Assembly (NCBI GenBank): GCA_035544675.1
Contig: DATKCA010000154.1
Location: 1-64,000 of the forward strand
DNA from: DATKCA01 sp035544675
GTDB taxonomy: Bacteria; Acidobacteriota; Thermoanaerobaculia; Gp7-AA8
DNA: 64,000 nt
Reading direction: 5' to 3'
The first letter of the stretch is position 1. Every line of letters begins with the position of its first letter. This document shows positions 34,793 through 42,046 of this stretch, piece after piece. Both the position numbers and the translations under genes were made by a program. A model generated the notes under the pieces. It was not told the DNA's origin. It saw nothing but the letters and a program-made list of their open reading frames with translations, and searched no databases.

Positions 34793-35391
34793 TACGATCC
34801 GGAACCGGCCGGCGGTCCTGAGGGCGGCTTGTCGCCTCCGCCCCCGCGCCGCCTGCGGCGGAACCGGCGCTTGCGCTTCGGACCGCCACCCCCGCCGCCA
34901 CCGCCCTGGGGAGGTGGTTCTGTGGAGGGACGCGCGTTTCGCGCGTCGCCGGCGGCCGGGACGGGCGCCGCTCCAGTCGCGGCCGGTGGTGTTGCCGGGG
35001 GCGCACCGCCGCGGTCGCGTCCACGGCCGCGACGGCGCCGCCGTCTTCGAGAGGCGGGCTCTTGCTGTGGCGTCTGTGCAGCTTTCTGCTCGCCTCGTTG
35101 AGGAGGGGGCTGCGGCTTCTGCGGCCGCTGATCGCGCCGGCGTCCGGGCTGCTGGGGACGCCGCTCGCCTCGTGGCGGGCGCTGCTGCGGCGAGGTCCGG
35201 CGGTCCTCACGCGCGGTGCGTGCCGTGCCGGTCCGCTGCTCGAACTCCTGCAGCTTCTTCTGCATGAAGCGCCTGGTCTGCGCCTCCTGCTTCAGCCGGA
35301 CCTGGTCGTGACCGCAGTAGGGACAGCGCCGCCATCCTTCGGGATACGTCTTGCGGCAGCTGGAACAGAGAACACTCTTCGGTAGCGGCAT
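34792..35391 (-). CDS. Zinc-ribbon protein with long Arg/Pro/Gly-rich disordered tail
   Basis: The 199-residue protein starts with a CxxC...CxxC zinc ribbon (CSSC near 9-12 and CPYC near 23-26). A short charged coiled coil follows, and then about 140 residues of low-complexity sequence with runs of Arg, Pro and Gly (RRRRRRRGRGR, GGGGGGGG, KRKRRFRRRRRGGGG). Such tails often bind RNA or DNA nonspecifically. I do not recognise a family. ATG 35391 is the first in-frame start consistent with the ribbon. It is divergent from the QueD-like gene. Confidence 0.7.
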   Translation of the reverse strand: MPLPKSVLCSSCRKTYPEGWRRCPYCGHDQVRLKQEAQTRRFMQKKLQEFEQRTGTARTAREDRRTSPQQRPPRGERRPQQPGRRRDQRPQKPQPPPQRGEQKAAQTPQQEPASRRRRRRRGRGRDRGGAPPATPPAATGAAPVPAAGDARNARPSTEPPPQGGGGGGGGPKRKRRFRRRRRGGGGDKPPSGPPAGSGS

Positions 35392-35436
35392 CGTCGCGAC
35401 GGGCGCGCATTGTACACTTCGGCGCGAGAGGCGCCC

Positions 35437-36030
35437 TTGGTCGAGAAGGTTAACGGAGAACGGCGGAAAACGCTCGAGACGCTGCTCTCGCTCGCCGAAG
35501 ACGGGGCTGGAGGGGACGAGTGCTGGGACGAGCGTCACGCGGCGCGCCTCCTGCGCTCGCAGTCGTCTCCGGAGGAGCTGCGGGAAATCGGAGCGAGCGA
35601 GGGGGCGATCGAGCAGATCTTCCGCGAGGAGAGCGTGGCTGGGAGCGCGCACGGATCGTTCACGGTCCGGGTGGAAGCGCGGTTCGAGGCTGCGCACTTT
35701 CTGCGCGAGTACCGCGGGATTTCCGAGCCCCTTCACGGGCATTCGTACAAGGTGGAGGCGGACCTGGCCGGCCGGGGCGGCGGGCTCGACGACGACGCCA
35801 TCGCGGTCGATTTCGTCAGCGCGAAGCGCAAGCTGGAAGTCCTGGCCCGGAAGCTCGACTACGTCTGCATCAACGACGTCCCCCCTTTCGACGAGGTGAA
35901 TCCCTCCGCCGAGAACATCGCGGCGTGGTTTCATCGCCAGCTGAGTCAGGCTGTCGCGGAGGAGAACGCGGTCGTCACCGCCGTCACGATCTGGGAAGGG
36001 CCGGTGAACGCGGTGAAGTACGAGCCGTGA
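35437..36030 (+). CDS. 6-pyruvoyl-tetrahydropterin synthase/QueD-family protein without the catalytic cysteine
   Basis: The C-terminal 120 residues form a QueD/PTPS domain with zinc histidines H87, H100 and H102 (ARFEAAHFL and LHGHSYKVE). Normal QueD has Cys four residues before HGH (CxxxHGH). Here that position is Ser and the next is Glu (S96-E97-P-L-HGH), recalling PTPS-III-type enzymes that use Glu and feed folate synthesis. An N-terminal extension of about 65 residues is helical and unknown. The TTG start at 35437 is uncertain; TTG 35410 or GTG 35635 (with a GAGGAG site, giving a normal-length QueD) are alternatives. Confidence 0.8.
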   Translation: MVEKVNGERRKTLETLLSLAEDGAGGDECWDERHAARLLRSQSSPEELREIGASEGAIEQIFREESVAGSAHGSFTVRVEARFEAAHFLREYRGISEPLHGHSYKVEADLAGRGGGLDDDAIAVDFVSAKRKLEVLARKLDYVCINDVPPFDEVNPSAENIAAWFHRQLSQAVAEENAVVTAVTIWEGPVNAVKYEP

Positions 36031-36043
36031 GCGTGAGTGAGAA

Positions 36044-36568
36044 ATGCAAAAGCTCCCCAACCACACCGCGCTGAAGGAATGGTCGAGCGTCATCGACTCG
36101 CTCGGCCGCGGCGAGACCGTCCTGCTGATCCGCAAGGGCGGCATCGCCGATCCCACCTTCGGTGTCGAGGCGCCGCGGTTCTATCTCTATCCGACGTATT
36201 TTCATCAGGGGGAGAGCGACGCGCGTCCCCTCGTCACGATCACGCATTGGGCCGAAGTGGCGCGGACGTGGGAGGTGCGCGATCTCGCACTGCTCCATCG
36301 CCTGGCCAGGCTGGCCGGCGTGCCGCCCGAGACGCTCGATGCCCGCTACCGGTTCCGGCCCGATCAGGCGCTGCATGTCATCGGGCTCCGCGCCTTCGAG
36401 CTGCCCGCACCGGCGCAGGTCCAGTTCCGCGAGGAGTACGCCGGGTGCCGGAGCTGGGTCAGCGTCGAGGAAGAGATCGACACGGAGGGATCGCGGCCTG
36501 TTCTCTCCGAAGCCGGGCTGAACGAGAAGCTCGATGAGGTCGACGCGCTGCTCACAGCCGCGGTCTGA
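36044..36568 (+). CDS. DUF1802 family protein
   Basis: The 174-residue protein fits DUF1802: an N-terminal ALKEWSSVIDSLGRGETVLLIRKGG segment, then FYLYPTYFHQ, and a middle HWAEVARTWEV region. The function of this family is not known to me. It is soluble with no signal peptide. It lies 13 bases after the QueD-like gene and 18 before the J-domain gene, so the three are probably co-transcribed. Confidence 0.8.
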   Translation: MQKLPNHTALKEWSSVIDSLGRGETVLLIRKGGIADPTFGVEAPRFYLYPTYFHQGESDARPLVTITHWAEVARTWEVRDLALLHRLARLAGVPPETLDARYRFRPDQALHVIGLRAFELPAPAQVQFREEYAGCRSWVSVEEEIDTEGSRPVLSEAGLNEKLDEVDALLTAAV

Positions 36569-36586
36569 CCCGAGGAGACGCGTCCC

Positions 36587-37327
36587 GTGGAGTTGATCGC
36601 GGTCGTGATCATGATCGTCGGCGGCATCGGCATCGCCGTGTTCGTCCTGGCGGCTTTCGCGATCGGACGGGACGATGGCGATCGCGCCGGGGGTCAGGAG
36701 AGAGCGAGCCGCGCGGAGCTGGCCGCGTCGCTGCTCTACCAGGTCCTCGTGGCCGGCGGCGTTGCCGCTGACGACGCTCTCCGCCACGTGCGCCGTGAGG
36801 CCGGACTGGCCGCGAGGATCACGCAGCGGATCGACGTCCCGAGCTGGGCCGGCTCGTTCGCGCAGCAGTCGACGCTGGCCGACCGCCAGCGTCTCCTGGA
36901 GACCGCGGTGCAGCTGGCCATCGCCAGGGAAGGGGCCATTCCGCTCCGCCAGTACTGCACACTGCTCGACCTCAGTTTCTCGCTCGGATTTCAGACCGAT
37001 GCGCTGGCGCGCCTGCGGGAGCGTTACGGGTTCGACTACATCGACCATGCGAAGGATGCGCGGCCGCGTGACGCCGACCGCGGCGGAGGGGCCACTGCCC
37101 TGTTCCAGCGGGAGGAAAGCGTCGATGTGGCGTCGCTGCTCGGTCTGCTCGAGCTCGCCGGAGAGCCGTCGCGGCAGCAGATCATCTCCGCGTACCGGCG
37201 GCTGGTGGCGCAGCACCATCCCGACAGGGTGTCCGACAAGTCGGTCCAGGCGCAGGACCGGGCCGCGGCGCGATTCATCGAGCTCACCCGCGCCTACGAG
37301 CGCCTGCTCGCCGTTTTCCGGGATTGA
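36587..37327 (+). CDS. Membrane-anchored J-domain protein (DjlA-like layout)
   Basis: The 246-residue protein has an N-terminal membrane helix (about residues 3-26), a TerB-like helical middle (about 40-150) and a C-terminal J domain with the essential HPD motif (YRRLVAQHHPDRV, near residue 208). It would recruit and stimulate DnaK at the membrane. The layout matches DjlA, though sequence similarity outside the J domain is weak. The GTG start follows GAGGAG by about ten bases. Confidence 0.82.
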   Translation: MELIAVVIMIVGGIGIAVFVLAAFAIGRDDGDRAGGQERASRAELAASLLYQVLVAGGVAADDALRHVRREAGLAARITQRIDVPSWAGSFAQQSTLADRQRLLETAVQLAIAREGAIPLRQYCTLLDLSFSLGFQTDALARLRERYGFDYIDHAKDARPRDADRGGGATALFQREESVDVASLLGLLELAGEPSRQQIISAYRRLVAQHHPDRVSDKSVQAQDRAAARFIELTRAYERLLAVFRD

Positions 37328-37624
37328 TTTTCGATCCGGCCCATGCGAGAATCGCATTTCGGGAATTTCCGGCTGTTCACTGTTTGTTCACAGCCGGTTC
37401 GCCAGCAGTTCCCTCCTGGAGTCCGTATCTTTCACTAACCATTGAAAACTTTCGAGGGCGTTCGTGTCCGTCGCTGGAGACGCGACCCCTCGCTGAAACG
37501 TTTTAGCTGCAGCAACTTGCACGAAAACCCGAGACCAGGCCGTAACTAATTTATTTGTTGCTGCATCTAATGATGCATGCGGCACGGAGTATGAAGTTTT
37601 CTCCGGTGTGCTGAACAGGGAGAG
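37328..37624 (+). promoter_or_regulatory. 297-bp regulatory spacer upstream of the ECF sigma gene
   Basis: No gene is seen. A hairpin CCGGCTGT (37369-37376)/ACAGCCGG (37390-37397) follows the J-domain gene. The segment 37540-37600 is unusually AT-rich for this genome (TAACTAATTTATTTG) and is a likely promoter region, but no clear -35/-10 pair stands out. GGGAGAG before ATG 37625 is the ribosome-binding site. Confidence 0.45.
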
Positions 37625-38407
37625 ATGATGAAGACCGCCGAAGCCTACGAGCATGAGCAGGGCTGGGATTTCGAGAGGGCAGCCATGCCCTACGTGGACT
37701 CCCTCTACAACACCGCCTACCGGATGACGCGGAACTCCGAAGACGCGGAGGACCTCGTTCAGGAGACGTATCTCAAGGCCTACAAGTACTACGACAAGTT
37801 CGAGGAAGGCACGAACTTCAAGGCGTGGCTCTTCAAGATCATGAAGAACACGTTCATCAACAACTACCGGAAGAAGAAGCTCACGCCGCACAAGATCGAC
37901 TTCTCGGAGATCGAAGAGTCGTACGAGCGGGTGATCCAGAAGAACGCTCCGGACCTGATCAAGGATCCTGAGACCGACATCTTCCAGGACATGATGGACG
38001 AGGACGTGAAGCGCGCCCTCGACTCGCTCCCGCACGACTACAAAATGGTCGTGCTGCTCGCGGACATCGAAGGTTTCTCGTACAAGGAGATCGCGGAGAT
38101 CCTCGACTGCCCGGTCGGCACCGTGATGTCGCGGCTCTATCGCGGCCGCAAGATGCTCGAGCGCACGCTGCTCGAGTACGCTCGCAAGTACGGATACATC
38201 CGCGGAGGGGCCGAGCCCGCCAAGATGCGCTCGCGCAAGGACGAGCAGAAGCCTCGCAAGAAGAAGGATTCCGCCGACGAGGAGACAGAAGCGGCCGAGC
38301 CCGAGGAGAACGAGGAAGAAGTGCTGTTCGCCGGGGCACCCGAAGAGGAGTTCGAGGAGTTCGAGATCGAAGAGGAAGAAGAAGAGGAGCGCTTCGAGAT
38401 CGAATAA
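37625..38407 (+). CDS. ECF-type RNA polymerase sigma factor with acidic tail
   Basis: The 260-residue protein has sigma region 2 (about 20-85, with DAEDLVQETYLKAY) and region 4 (about 138-190, with LPHDYKMVVLLADIEGFSYKEIAEIL). Residues after about 200 form a Lys-rich stretch and then a strongly acidic tail dominated by Glu (EEEEEEERFEIE-like). Most ECF sigmas end near residue 200, so the tail is extra; it may shield the DNA-binding surface. A zinc anti-sigma factor follows, but a strong terminator lies between them. Confidence 0.9.
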   Translation: MMKTAEAYEHEQGWDFERAAMPYVDSLYNTAYRMTRNSEDAEDLVQETYLKAYKYYDKFEEGTNFKAWLFKIMKNTFINNYRKKKLTPHKIDFSEIEESYERVIQKNAPDLIKDPETDIFQDMMDEDVKRALDSLPHDYKMVVLLADIEGFSYKEIAEILDCPVGTVMSRLYRGRKMLERTLLEYARKYGYIRGGAEPAKMRSRKDEQKPRKKKDSADEETEAAEPEENEEEVLFAGAPEEEFEEFEIEEEEEEERFEIE

Positions 38408-38426
38408 TTCCCGCCAACGGTTTGAA

Positions 38427-38465
38427 AAGGGCGCCGCCAGTCCTGGCGGCGCCCTTTCTTTTTTT
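38427..38465 (+). terminator. Rho-independent terminator between sigma and anti-sigma genes
   Basis: AAGGGCGCCGCCA (38427-38439) pairs perfectly with TGGCGGCGCCCTT (38444-38456) around GTCC, followed by a T-rich run to 38465. It is the strongest terminator seen in the window. Confidence 0.92.
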
Positions 38466-38538
38466 CAGGAATGTTGGCCTGTCGCTCGCAGTTGGACAGG
38501 CCCGAGTGTCGTCACTTCACACAGCAGGCAGGCACACG

Positions 38539-38781
38539 ATGCTTTGTCGCGACATCCAACGCGTTGTCTATTTTTTCCTCGACGGCGCGCTTGGTGAGAA
38601 CAAGAAGCAGGACTACAGCAACCACCTCTCACTCTGCCCGGACTGCCAGGCGCGTACGAAGTTCCACAGCCGCATCCGGGCATTCGTCCAGTCCCGCCTG
38701 GCCCGCATCACGGCTCCCGATCGTCTGAAGATGCGTCTGACGCGCTCGATCCGGGCGTTCCGGGCCGAATGGTCTCGCTGA
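38539..38781 (+). CDS. Zinc-binding anti-sigma factor (ZAS type), small
   Basis: The 80-residue protein has the zinc anti-sigma motif C3...H29xxxC33xxC36, in a short helical fold (LGENKKQDYSNHLSLCPDC). A basic C-terminal helix follows. It has no membrane segment, so it would be cytoplasmic and possibly respond to redox state. ATG 38539 is preferred because the upstream in-frame residues come from the terminator and spacer. It overlaps the next gene by 13 bases. Confidence 0.78.
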   Translation: MLCRDIQRVVYFFLDGALGENKKQDYSNHLSLCPDCQARTKFHSRIRAFVQSRLARITAPDRLKMRLTRSIRAFRAEWSR

Positions 38782-39374
38782 AGACGGCGGGGGCTCGCAG
38801 CGAAAGCCTGATCCTCGTCTCGAGCAATCCCAACAAAGGCATCGAAGCAGAGCGGATCCTCGGCGTTCCCATCCTCCGTGTCGCGCTGGCCCTGCCGGAG
38901 ATTCAGGCCGCCACCGTCGAAGAGATCACCCGCCACAAGCTCGAGGTGGCCCGCACCAAGGGCTATGCCCGCATCATCGTCGAAGATGTCTCCCTCGGCT
39001 TCGACGAGCTCGGCAACTTTCCGGGACCGTACGTTCGCTGGCTGCTCGAGGCGGCCGGCGGAAAGGGTCTGGCCGCCATCGCATACGCGCTCAACAATCG
39101 CGCCGCCAGAGCCCAGTGCTGCGTCGTCTACTGGACCGGCAGCCAGGGCAGGGTCTTCATGGGTGAGACCGCCGGCGAGATCCTCGTCGAGCCGCGCGGC
39201 CAGCAGCACTTCGGCTGGGATGCCTGGTTTCAGCCGTCGGGCTCGAATCAGACGTTCGCGGAGATGACCGCGGATGAGAAGGATGCCGTGTCGCATCGCG
39301 GGAAGGCCTACCGCCAGCTCGCTGCCTACCTCCGTGAAGAGGCGGCTGCCGCCCCTTCCGCGGGACAGGGCTGA
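38769..39374 (+). CDS. HAM1/RdgB-family nucleoside triphosphate pyrophosphatase
   Basis: The 201-residue protein has the HAM1 pattern: the N-terminal SSNPNKGIEAERIL, a central VEDVSLGFDELGNFPGPYVRWL, and SHRGKAYRQL near the end. These enzymes hydrolyse inosine, xanthosine and similar non-canonical NTPs to keep them out of DNA and RNA. EDVSL replaces the usual EDTGL/EDSGL motif, a mild divergence. The start overlaps the anti-sigma gene by 13 bases, so the two are likely translated together. Confidence 0.85.
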   Translation: MVSLKTAGARSESLILVSSNPNKGIEAERILGVPILRVALALPEIQAATVEEITRHKLEVARTKGYARIIVEDVSLGFDELGNFPGPYVRWLLEAAGGKGLAAIAYALNNRAARAQCCVVYWTGSQGRVFMGETAGEILVEPRGQQHFGWDAWFQPSGSNQTFAEMTADEKDAVSHRGKAYRQLAAYLREEAAAAPSAGQG

Positions 39375-39481
39375 CGCGAGAAGCGGACACCTTTTCTGGC
39401 CGGCTCAGCAACTCCGCGAGCCGTTCCCTCGTAAGTACCTCTAAATGGGGTGGTTGGTCCGCCGGCCGCGGCGGGGACAAC

Positions 39482-39497
39482 TGGCAGGCCGCTTGAA
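39482..39497 (+). promoter_or_regulatory. Imperfect sigma-54-like promoter
   Basis: TGGCAGGCCGCTTGAA keeps the -24 TGGCA and the spacing of the sigma-54 consensus, but has TTGA in place of TTGC at -12. It lies 30 bases before the 53-residue ORF. Confidence 0.3.
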
Positions 39498-39526
39498 GTG
39501 TCTGACTGTACGGAAAGGGGGAGCCC

Positions 39527-39688
39527 ATGTGGGTGTTTGACGGAGAGAATTGGATCAACGAAGACGCGGCTGAGCAGAAGCGCGAAGTCGAGATCCCGGT
39601 TCGAATCGAGCAGTTCGTGCCCGAGCTGCAGGTGATCGAGGTCGTTCCGGTTCCGAAGAAGATCCCCGTCCCCTTCCCTCTGCCGTAA
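39527..39688 (+). CDS. Small 53-residue protein of unknown function
   Basis: The sequence starts MWVFDGENWINED, has a charged middle (AEQKREVEIPVRIEQF) and ends in a Val/Pro-rich tail (VVPVPKKIPVPFPLP). A clear AAAGGGGGA ribosome-binding site lies six bases before the ATG, and a strong terminator follows 25 bases after the TAA. It is flanked by its own possible promoter and terminator, so it looks like a real single-gene unit. No signal peptide or known family is seen. Confidence 0.6.
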   Translation: MWVFDGENWINEDAAEQKREVEIPVRIEQFVPELQVIEVVPVPKKIPVPFPLP

Positions 39689-39713
39689 CGCAGTCGACCC
39701 TCTTTTGAATGGG

Positions 39714-39775
39714 AGCGCCGCCGGACCCGGCGGCGCTTTCTTTTTGTGGAGCGCCGCCATTCCCGGCGGCGTTTT
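39714..39775. terminator. Two tandem rho-independent hairpins
   Basis: AGCGCCGCC/GGCGGCGCT (39714-39737) with a TTTCTTTTT tail is followed by CGCCGCC/GGCGGCG (39752-39771) with TTTT. They separate the small ORF from the convergent hydrolase gene. The arms resemble the terminator at 38427. Confidence 0.85.
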
Positions 39776-39776
39776 C

Positions 39777-39796
39777 GCCCGAGGCCCGAGGCCTAC
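39777..39796. repeat. GGCCTCGGG repeat overlapping the hydrolase stop
   Basis: On the minus strand this reads TAGGCCTCGGGCCTCGGGC, the first three bases being the hydrolase stop codon. It has the same register as the mtnP copy. Confidence 0.7.
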
Positions 39797-40575
39797 TTCG
39801 GCGTATACCGCTCCAGAAACTCGATGACCACCGGCTCGATCGAGTCCTTCGCCACGGTGAAGATCCGATCGGCGTGGTAGTTCCCCTCCACGTCCAGGAT
39901 GTGCAGCTCTTTCGGCTCGTTGGCGCTCTCATAGAGCGCCACGGAGTGTTCGTGGCCGACGAGCCAGTCGTTCTTGACGTGGATGAGTGAGATGGGGACG
40001 CGCAGATCCTTCACGTCGTCGATCGCGCGCAGCTTCGCGCTCCTGCGCATCCTCCACTCGAATCGGGGCTTCTTCATGGCCTGGGACACGGCGATGTGGC
40101 GGTGAATGGTGAAGGGGTTGATGCGGGGGGTGATCAACGTGAAATCCGCGACCGGTGAGATGAGCAGGAGCGAGGCGATCGGCAGCCCGTGACGGGCGGC
40201 GGCGGAGATGGCGATCGCCCCGCCGTACGACAGGCCGATGAGGGTGATGCTCTCGATGCGGAGCCTGGCAAGCAGGTCGCGCGCAACGGCGGCGACGTCG
40301 TAGTGCTCGTGCAGGTTGAACCCGTAGGTCCCTCCGCTGTCGCCGTGCCCGCGCACGTCCAGGACGGCGGTCCTGTAGCCGAGGCCGTGGAGGAGTGCCG
40401 CCATGCGCACCATGGCCGGGTGCCGGCGGTCGCGCCAGAACCCGGGCACGATCAGCATCAGCGCACGCGACGCGTTGTCGTAGAGGTCGTAGTGGATGAG
40501 GGTGCCGTCGAACGAGGCTACGGTCGACGAAATCGGGAGGGGAGGCGTGAAACCGGCGAGAGGGCTGCTTGACAT
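39793..40575 (-). CDS. Alpha/beta hydrolase
   Basis: The 260-residue protein has the serine hydrolase nucleophile elbow GLSYGG (near residue 115), a GHGDSGG oxyanion-region segment and a C-terminal catalytic aspartate/histidine region (HVKNDWLVGHEHS, then NYHADRIF). It probably acts as an esterase or thioesterase; the substrate is unknown. There is no signal peptide. ATG 40575 is assumed; an in-frame GTG lies 12 bases upstream and neither has a clear ribosome-binding site. Confidence 0.82.
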   Translation of the reverse strand: MSSSPLAGFTPPLPISSTVASFDGTLIHYDLYDNASRALMLIVPGFWRDRRHPAMVRMAALLHGLGYRTAVLDVRGHGDSGGTYGFNLHEHYDVAAVARDLLARLRIESITLIGLSYGGAIAISAAARHGLPIASLLLISPVADFTLITPRINPFTIHRHIAVSQAMKKPRFEWRMRRSAKLRAIDDVKDLRVPISLIHVKNDWLVGHEHSVALYESANEPKELHILDVEGNYHADRIFTVAKDSIEPVVIEFLERYTPK

Positions 40576-40686
40576 CGCGAGGAGCACCTAATATATACCG
40601 CGCGGCGTACTGATCACTCTGCCATCCCGGCGGGGTTCTGCCCTGATCCCTCGCAAAGGAGCCAAGACTCGAGACATGACCGCCCG

Positions 40687-40702
40687 TGGCATTGCAGTTG
40701 CT
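40687..40702 (+). promoter_or_regulatory. Sigma-54 promoter upstream of tandem lipoproteins
   Basis: TGGCATTGCAGTTGCT fits the consensus TGGCAYRNNNNTTGCW at every strongly conserved position and has exact -24/-12 spacing. It lies about 185 bases before the first lipoprotein start. The rest of the 310-bp spacer (40576-40885) shows no gene. Confidence 0.7.
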
Positions 40703-40885
40703 ATTTCCCTGGCAGGGCCGCGCTGACTATAACGAACAGCCGCCCCCCGAACCCCAAGACAGGTTCTCCACGGTCGAATCGGACCGTCAAATATGCGAAA
40801 GGTGGTGATTCCGGCACCCTCAGAGAAAGTGACGACGAAAGCCCCGCACTCGAGAAGTAGTCTTTAACCCGAGGAAAGGACTCCG

Positions 40886-41116
40886 ATGAAGAAGCTCACG
40901 GCACTTCTGATGGTTGCCGCATTCACGCTGTTCGGCTTCGCCTGCAGTCGCGAAGAGAACACCAACATCGACACGGCCGGCACCGACACGTCGGCGATGT
41001 CGACGGACACGGCATCGATGGGTTCGGGCACCATGACCGACACGTCGAGCACGGTGATGACCGAAACCACCGCCACGACCACGTCCGGCACTACCAGCAC
41101 AACAACCTATCCGTAA
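40886..41116 (+). CDS. Small Thr/Ser-rich lipoprotein 1
   Basis: The 76-residue precursor has a lipoprotein signal ending in the lipobox GFAC (Cys20). The mature part is nearly all Thr, Ser, Asp and Met (for example TDTSAMSTDTASM) and probably disordered. It is paralogous to the next gene over the signal, lipobox and first mature residues (EE-x-TNID). It may be a surface or spacer lipoprotein under sigma-54 control. AGGAAAGGA lies just before the ATG. Confidence 0.78.
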   Translation: MKKLTALLMVAAFTLFGFACSREENTNIDTAGTDTSAMSTDTASMGSGTMTDTSSTVMTETTATTTSGTTSTTTYP

Positions 41117-41135
41117 GCAAACAGGAGAGAAGAAA

Positions 41136-41378
41136 ATGATGAAGAAGTCACTGGCAATCCTCGCGGTTCTCGCACTCACGCTGTTCGGCTTCGCCTGTAA
41201 GAGCGAGGAGAGCACGAACATCGACGCGACCACCGACACGATGGCTACCGACACGAGCATGGCCACGGACACCTCGATGACGATGTCGACCGACACGATG
41301 TCGACCGACATGACGGGCACGGGCATGACCGGCACGAGCAGCACCAGCACCACCACCTCGACGACCGGTACCTACTAG
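41136..41378 (+). CDS. Small Thr/Ser-rich lipoprotein 2
   Basis: The 80-residue precursor is a paralogue of the preceding gene: same lipobox GFAC, then KSEESTNIDATTDTM and a Thr/Ser/Met-rich tail. The two genes are 19 bp apart with a GGAGAGAAG ribosome-binding site, so they form a two-gene operon closed by a terminator at 41402. Tandem duplication followed by drift of the low-complexity tail is the simplest origin. Confidence 0.78.
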   Translation: MMKKSLAILAVLALTLFGFACKSEESTNIDATTDTMATDTSMATDTSMTMSTDTMSTDMTGTGMTGTSSTSTTTSTTGTY

Positions 41379-41401
41379 TCGTCTGGATTCACAGATCGAT
41401 G

Positions 41402-41438
41402 GAGCGCGGGTGAGGTCTACCCGCGCTCTTTCTTTCTC
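41402..41438. terminator. Bidirectional terminator, GCGCGGGTG family
   Basis: GAGCGCGGGT (41402-41411) pairs with ACCCGCGCTC (41419-41428), followed by TTTCTTTCTC. It ends the lipoprotein operon and overlaps the coaE stop codon on the other strand. Confidence 0.85.
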
Positions 41439-42046
41439 TGCAGCTCCGCGCACAGCTTCTCGTACACCGCGTGCGTGGCCACCTCGGCGCTCCGCCGGTC
41501 GCCGTTGTTGTCGATCACGTAGTGGGCGTTTCGCAGGCGCTCCTCCCTCGACATCTGGTGCTTGATTCGCCGCTGCACCTCGCCCTTGGTCATCCCGCGG
41601 CTCACGGCGCGCTGAATCTGCACCGCCGGATCGACGTCCACGACGACGATGCAGTCGTACCGTTCTTTCCCCCCCGCCTCGAGGAGCAGGGTGGCCTCGG
41701 TGATGAAGATGCGGTCGCGGTCGGGGAACCGGCGCTCCTCGGCGCGGATGCAGCGCTCTTCCTCCTCGAGCACCAGCGGGTGGATCAGGGAGTTGAGCTT
41801 CCTGGCCGCGTTCGCATCGCCGAACGCCACATCGGCTAGTTTTTTCCTGTCGATCTCGCCGTCCGGCTCCAGGATCCCGGGGCCGTACTCGCGGACCAGG
41901 GCCTCGTGGCCCGCTCCGCCGCGTCGATAGATGCGGGTGACGATGTCGTCGGCGTCGATCGTCACGCATCCGAGCCCGGCGAAGATACGGGAGATCGTCG
42001 ATTTGCCGCAGGCGATGCCGCCGGTCAGACCGACGCGGAGGATCAC
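41417..42046 (-). CDS. coaE: Dephospho-CoA kinase
   Basis: CoaE makes coenzyme A from dephospho-CoA. The 209-residue protein has P-loop GGIACGKS (9-16), a DADDIVTRIY segment, and IHPLVLEEEE, all typical. The GTG start at 42046 overlaps the folD stop as GTGA, giving coupled translation. The much longer open frame upstream runs through folD in another phase and is rejected. The stop lies in the terminator palindrome. Confidence 0.92.
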   Translation of the reverse strand: MILRVGLTGGIACGKSTISRIFAGLGCVTIDADDIVTRIYRRGGAGHEALVREYGPGILEPDGEIDRKKLADVAFGDANAARKLNSLIHPLVLEEEERCIRAEERRFPDRDRIFITEATLLLEAGGKERYDCIVVVDVDPAVQIQRAVSRGMTKGEVQRRIKHQMSREERLRNAHYVIDNNGDRRSAEVATHAVYEKLCAELQRKKERG

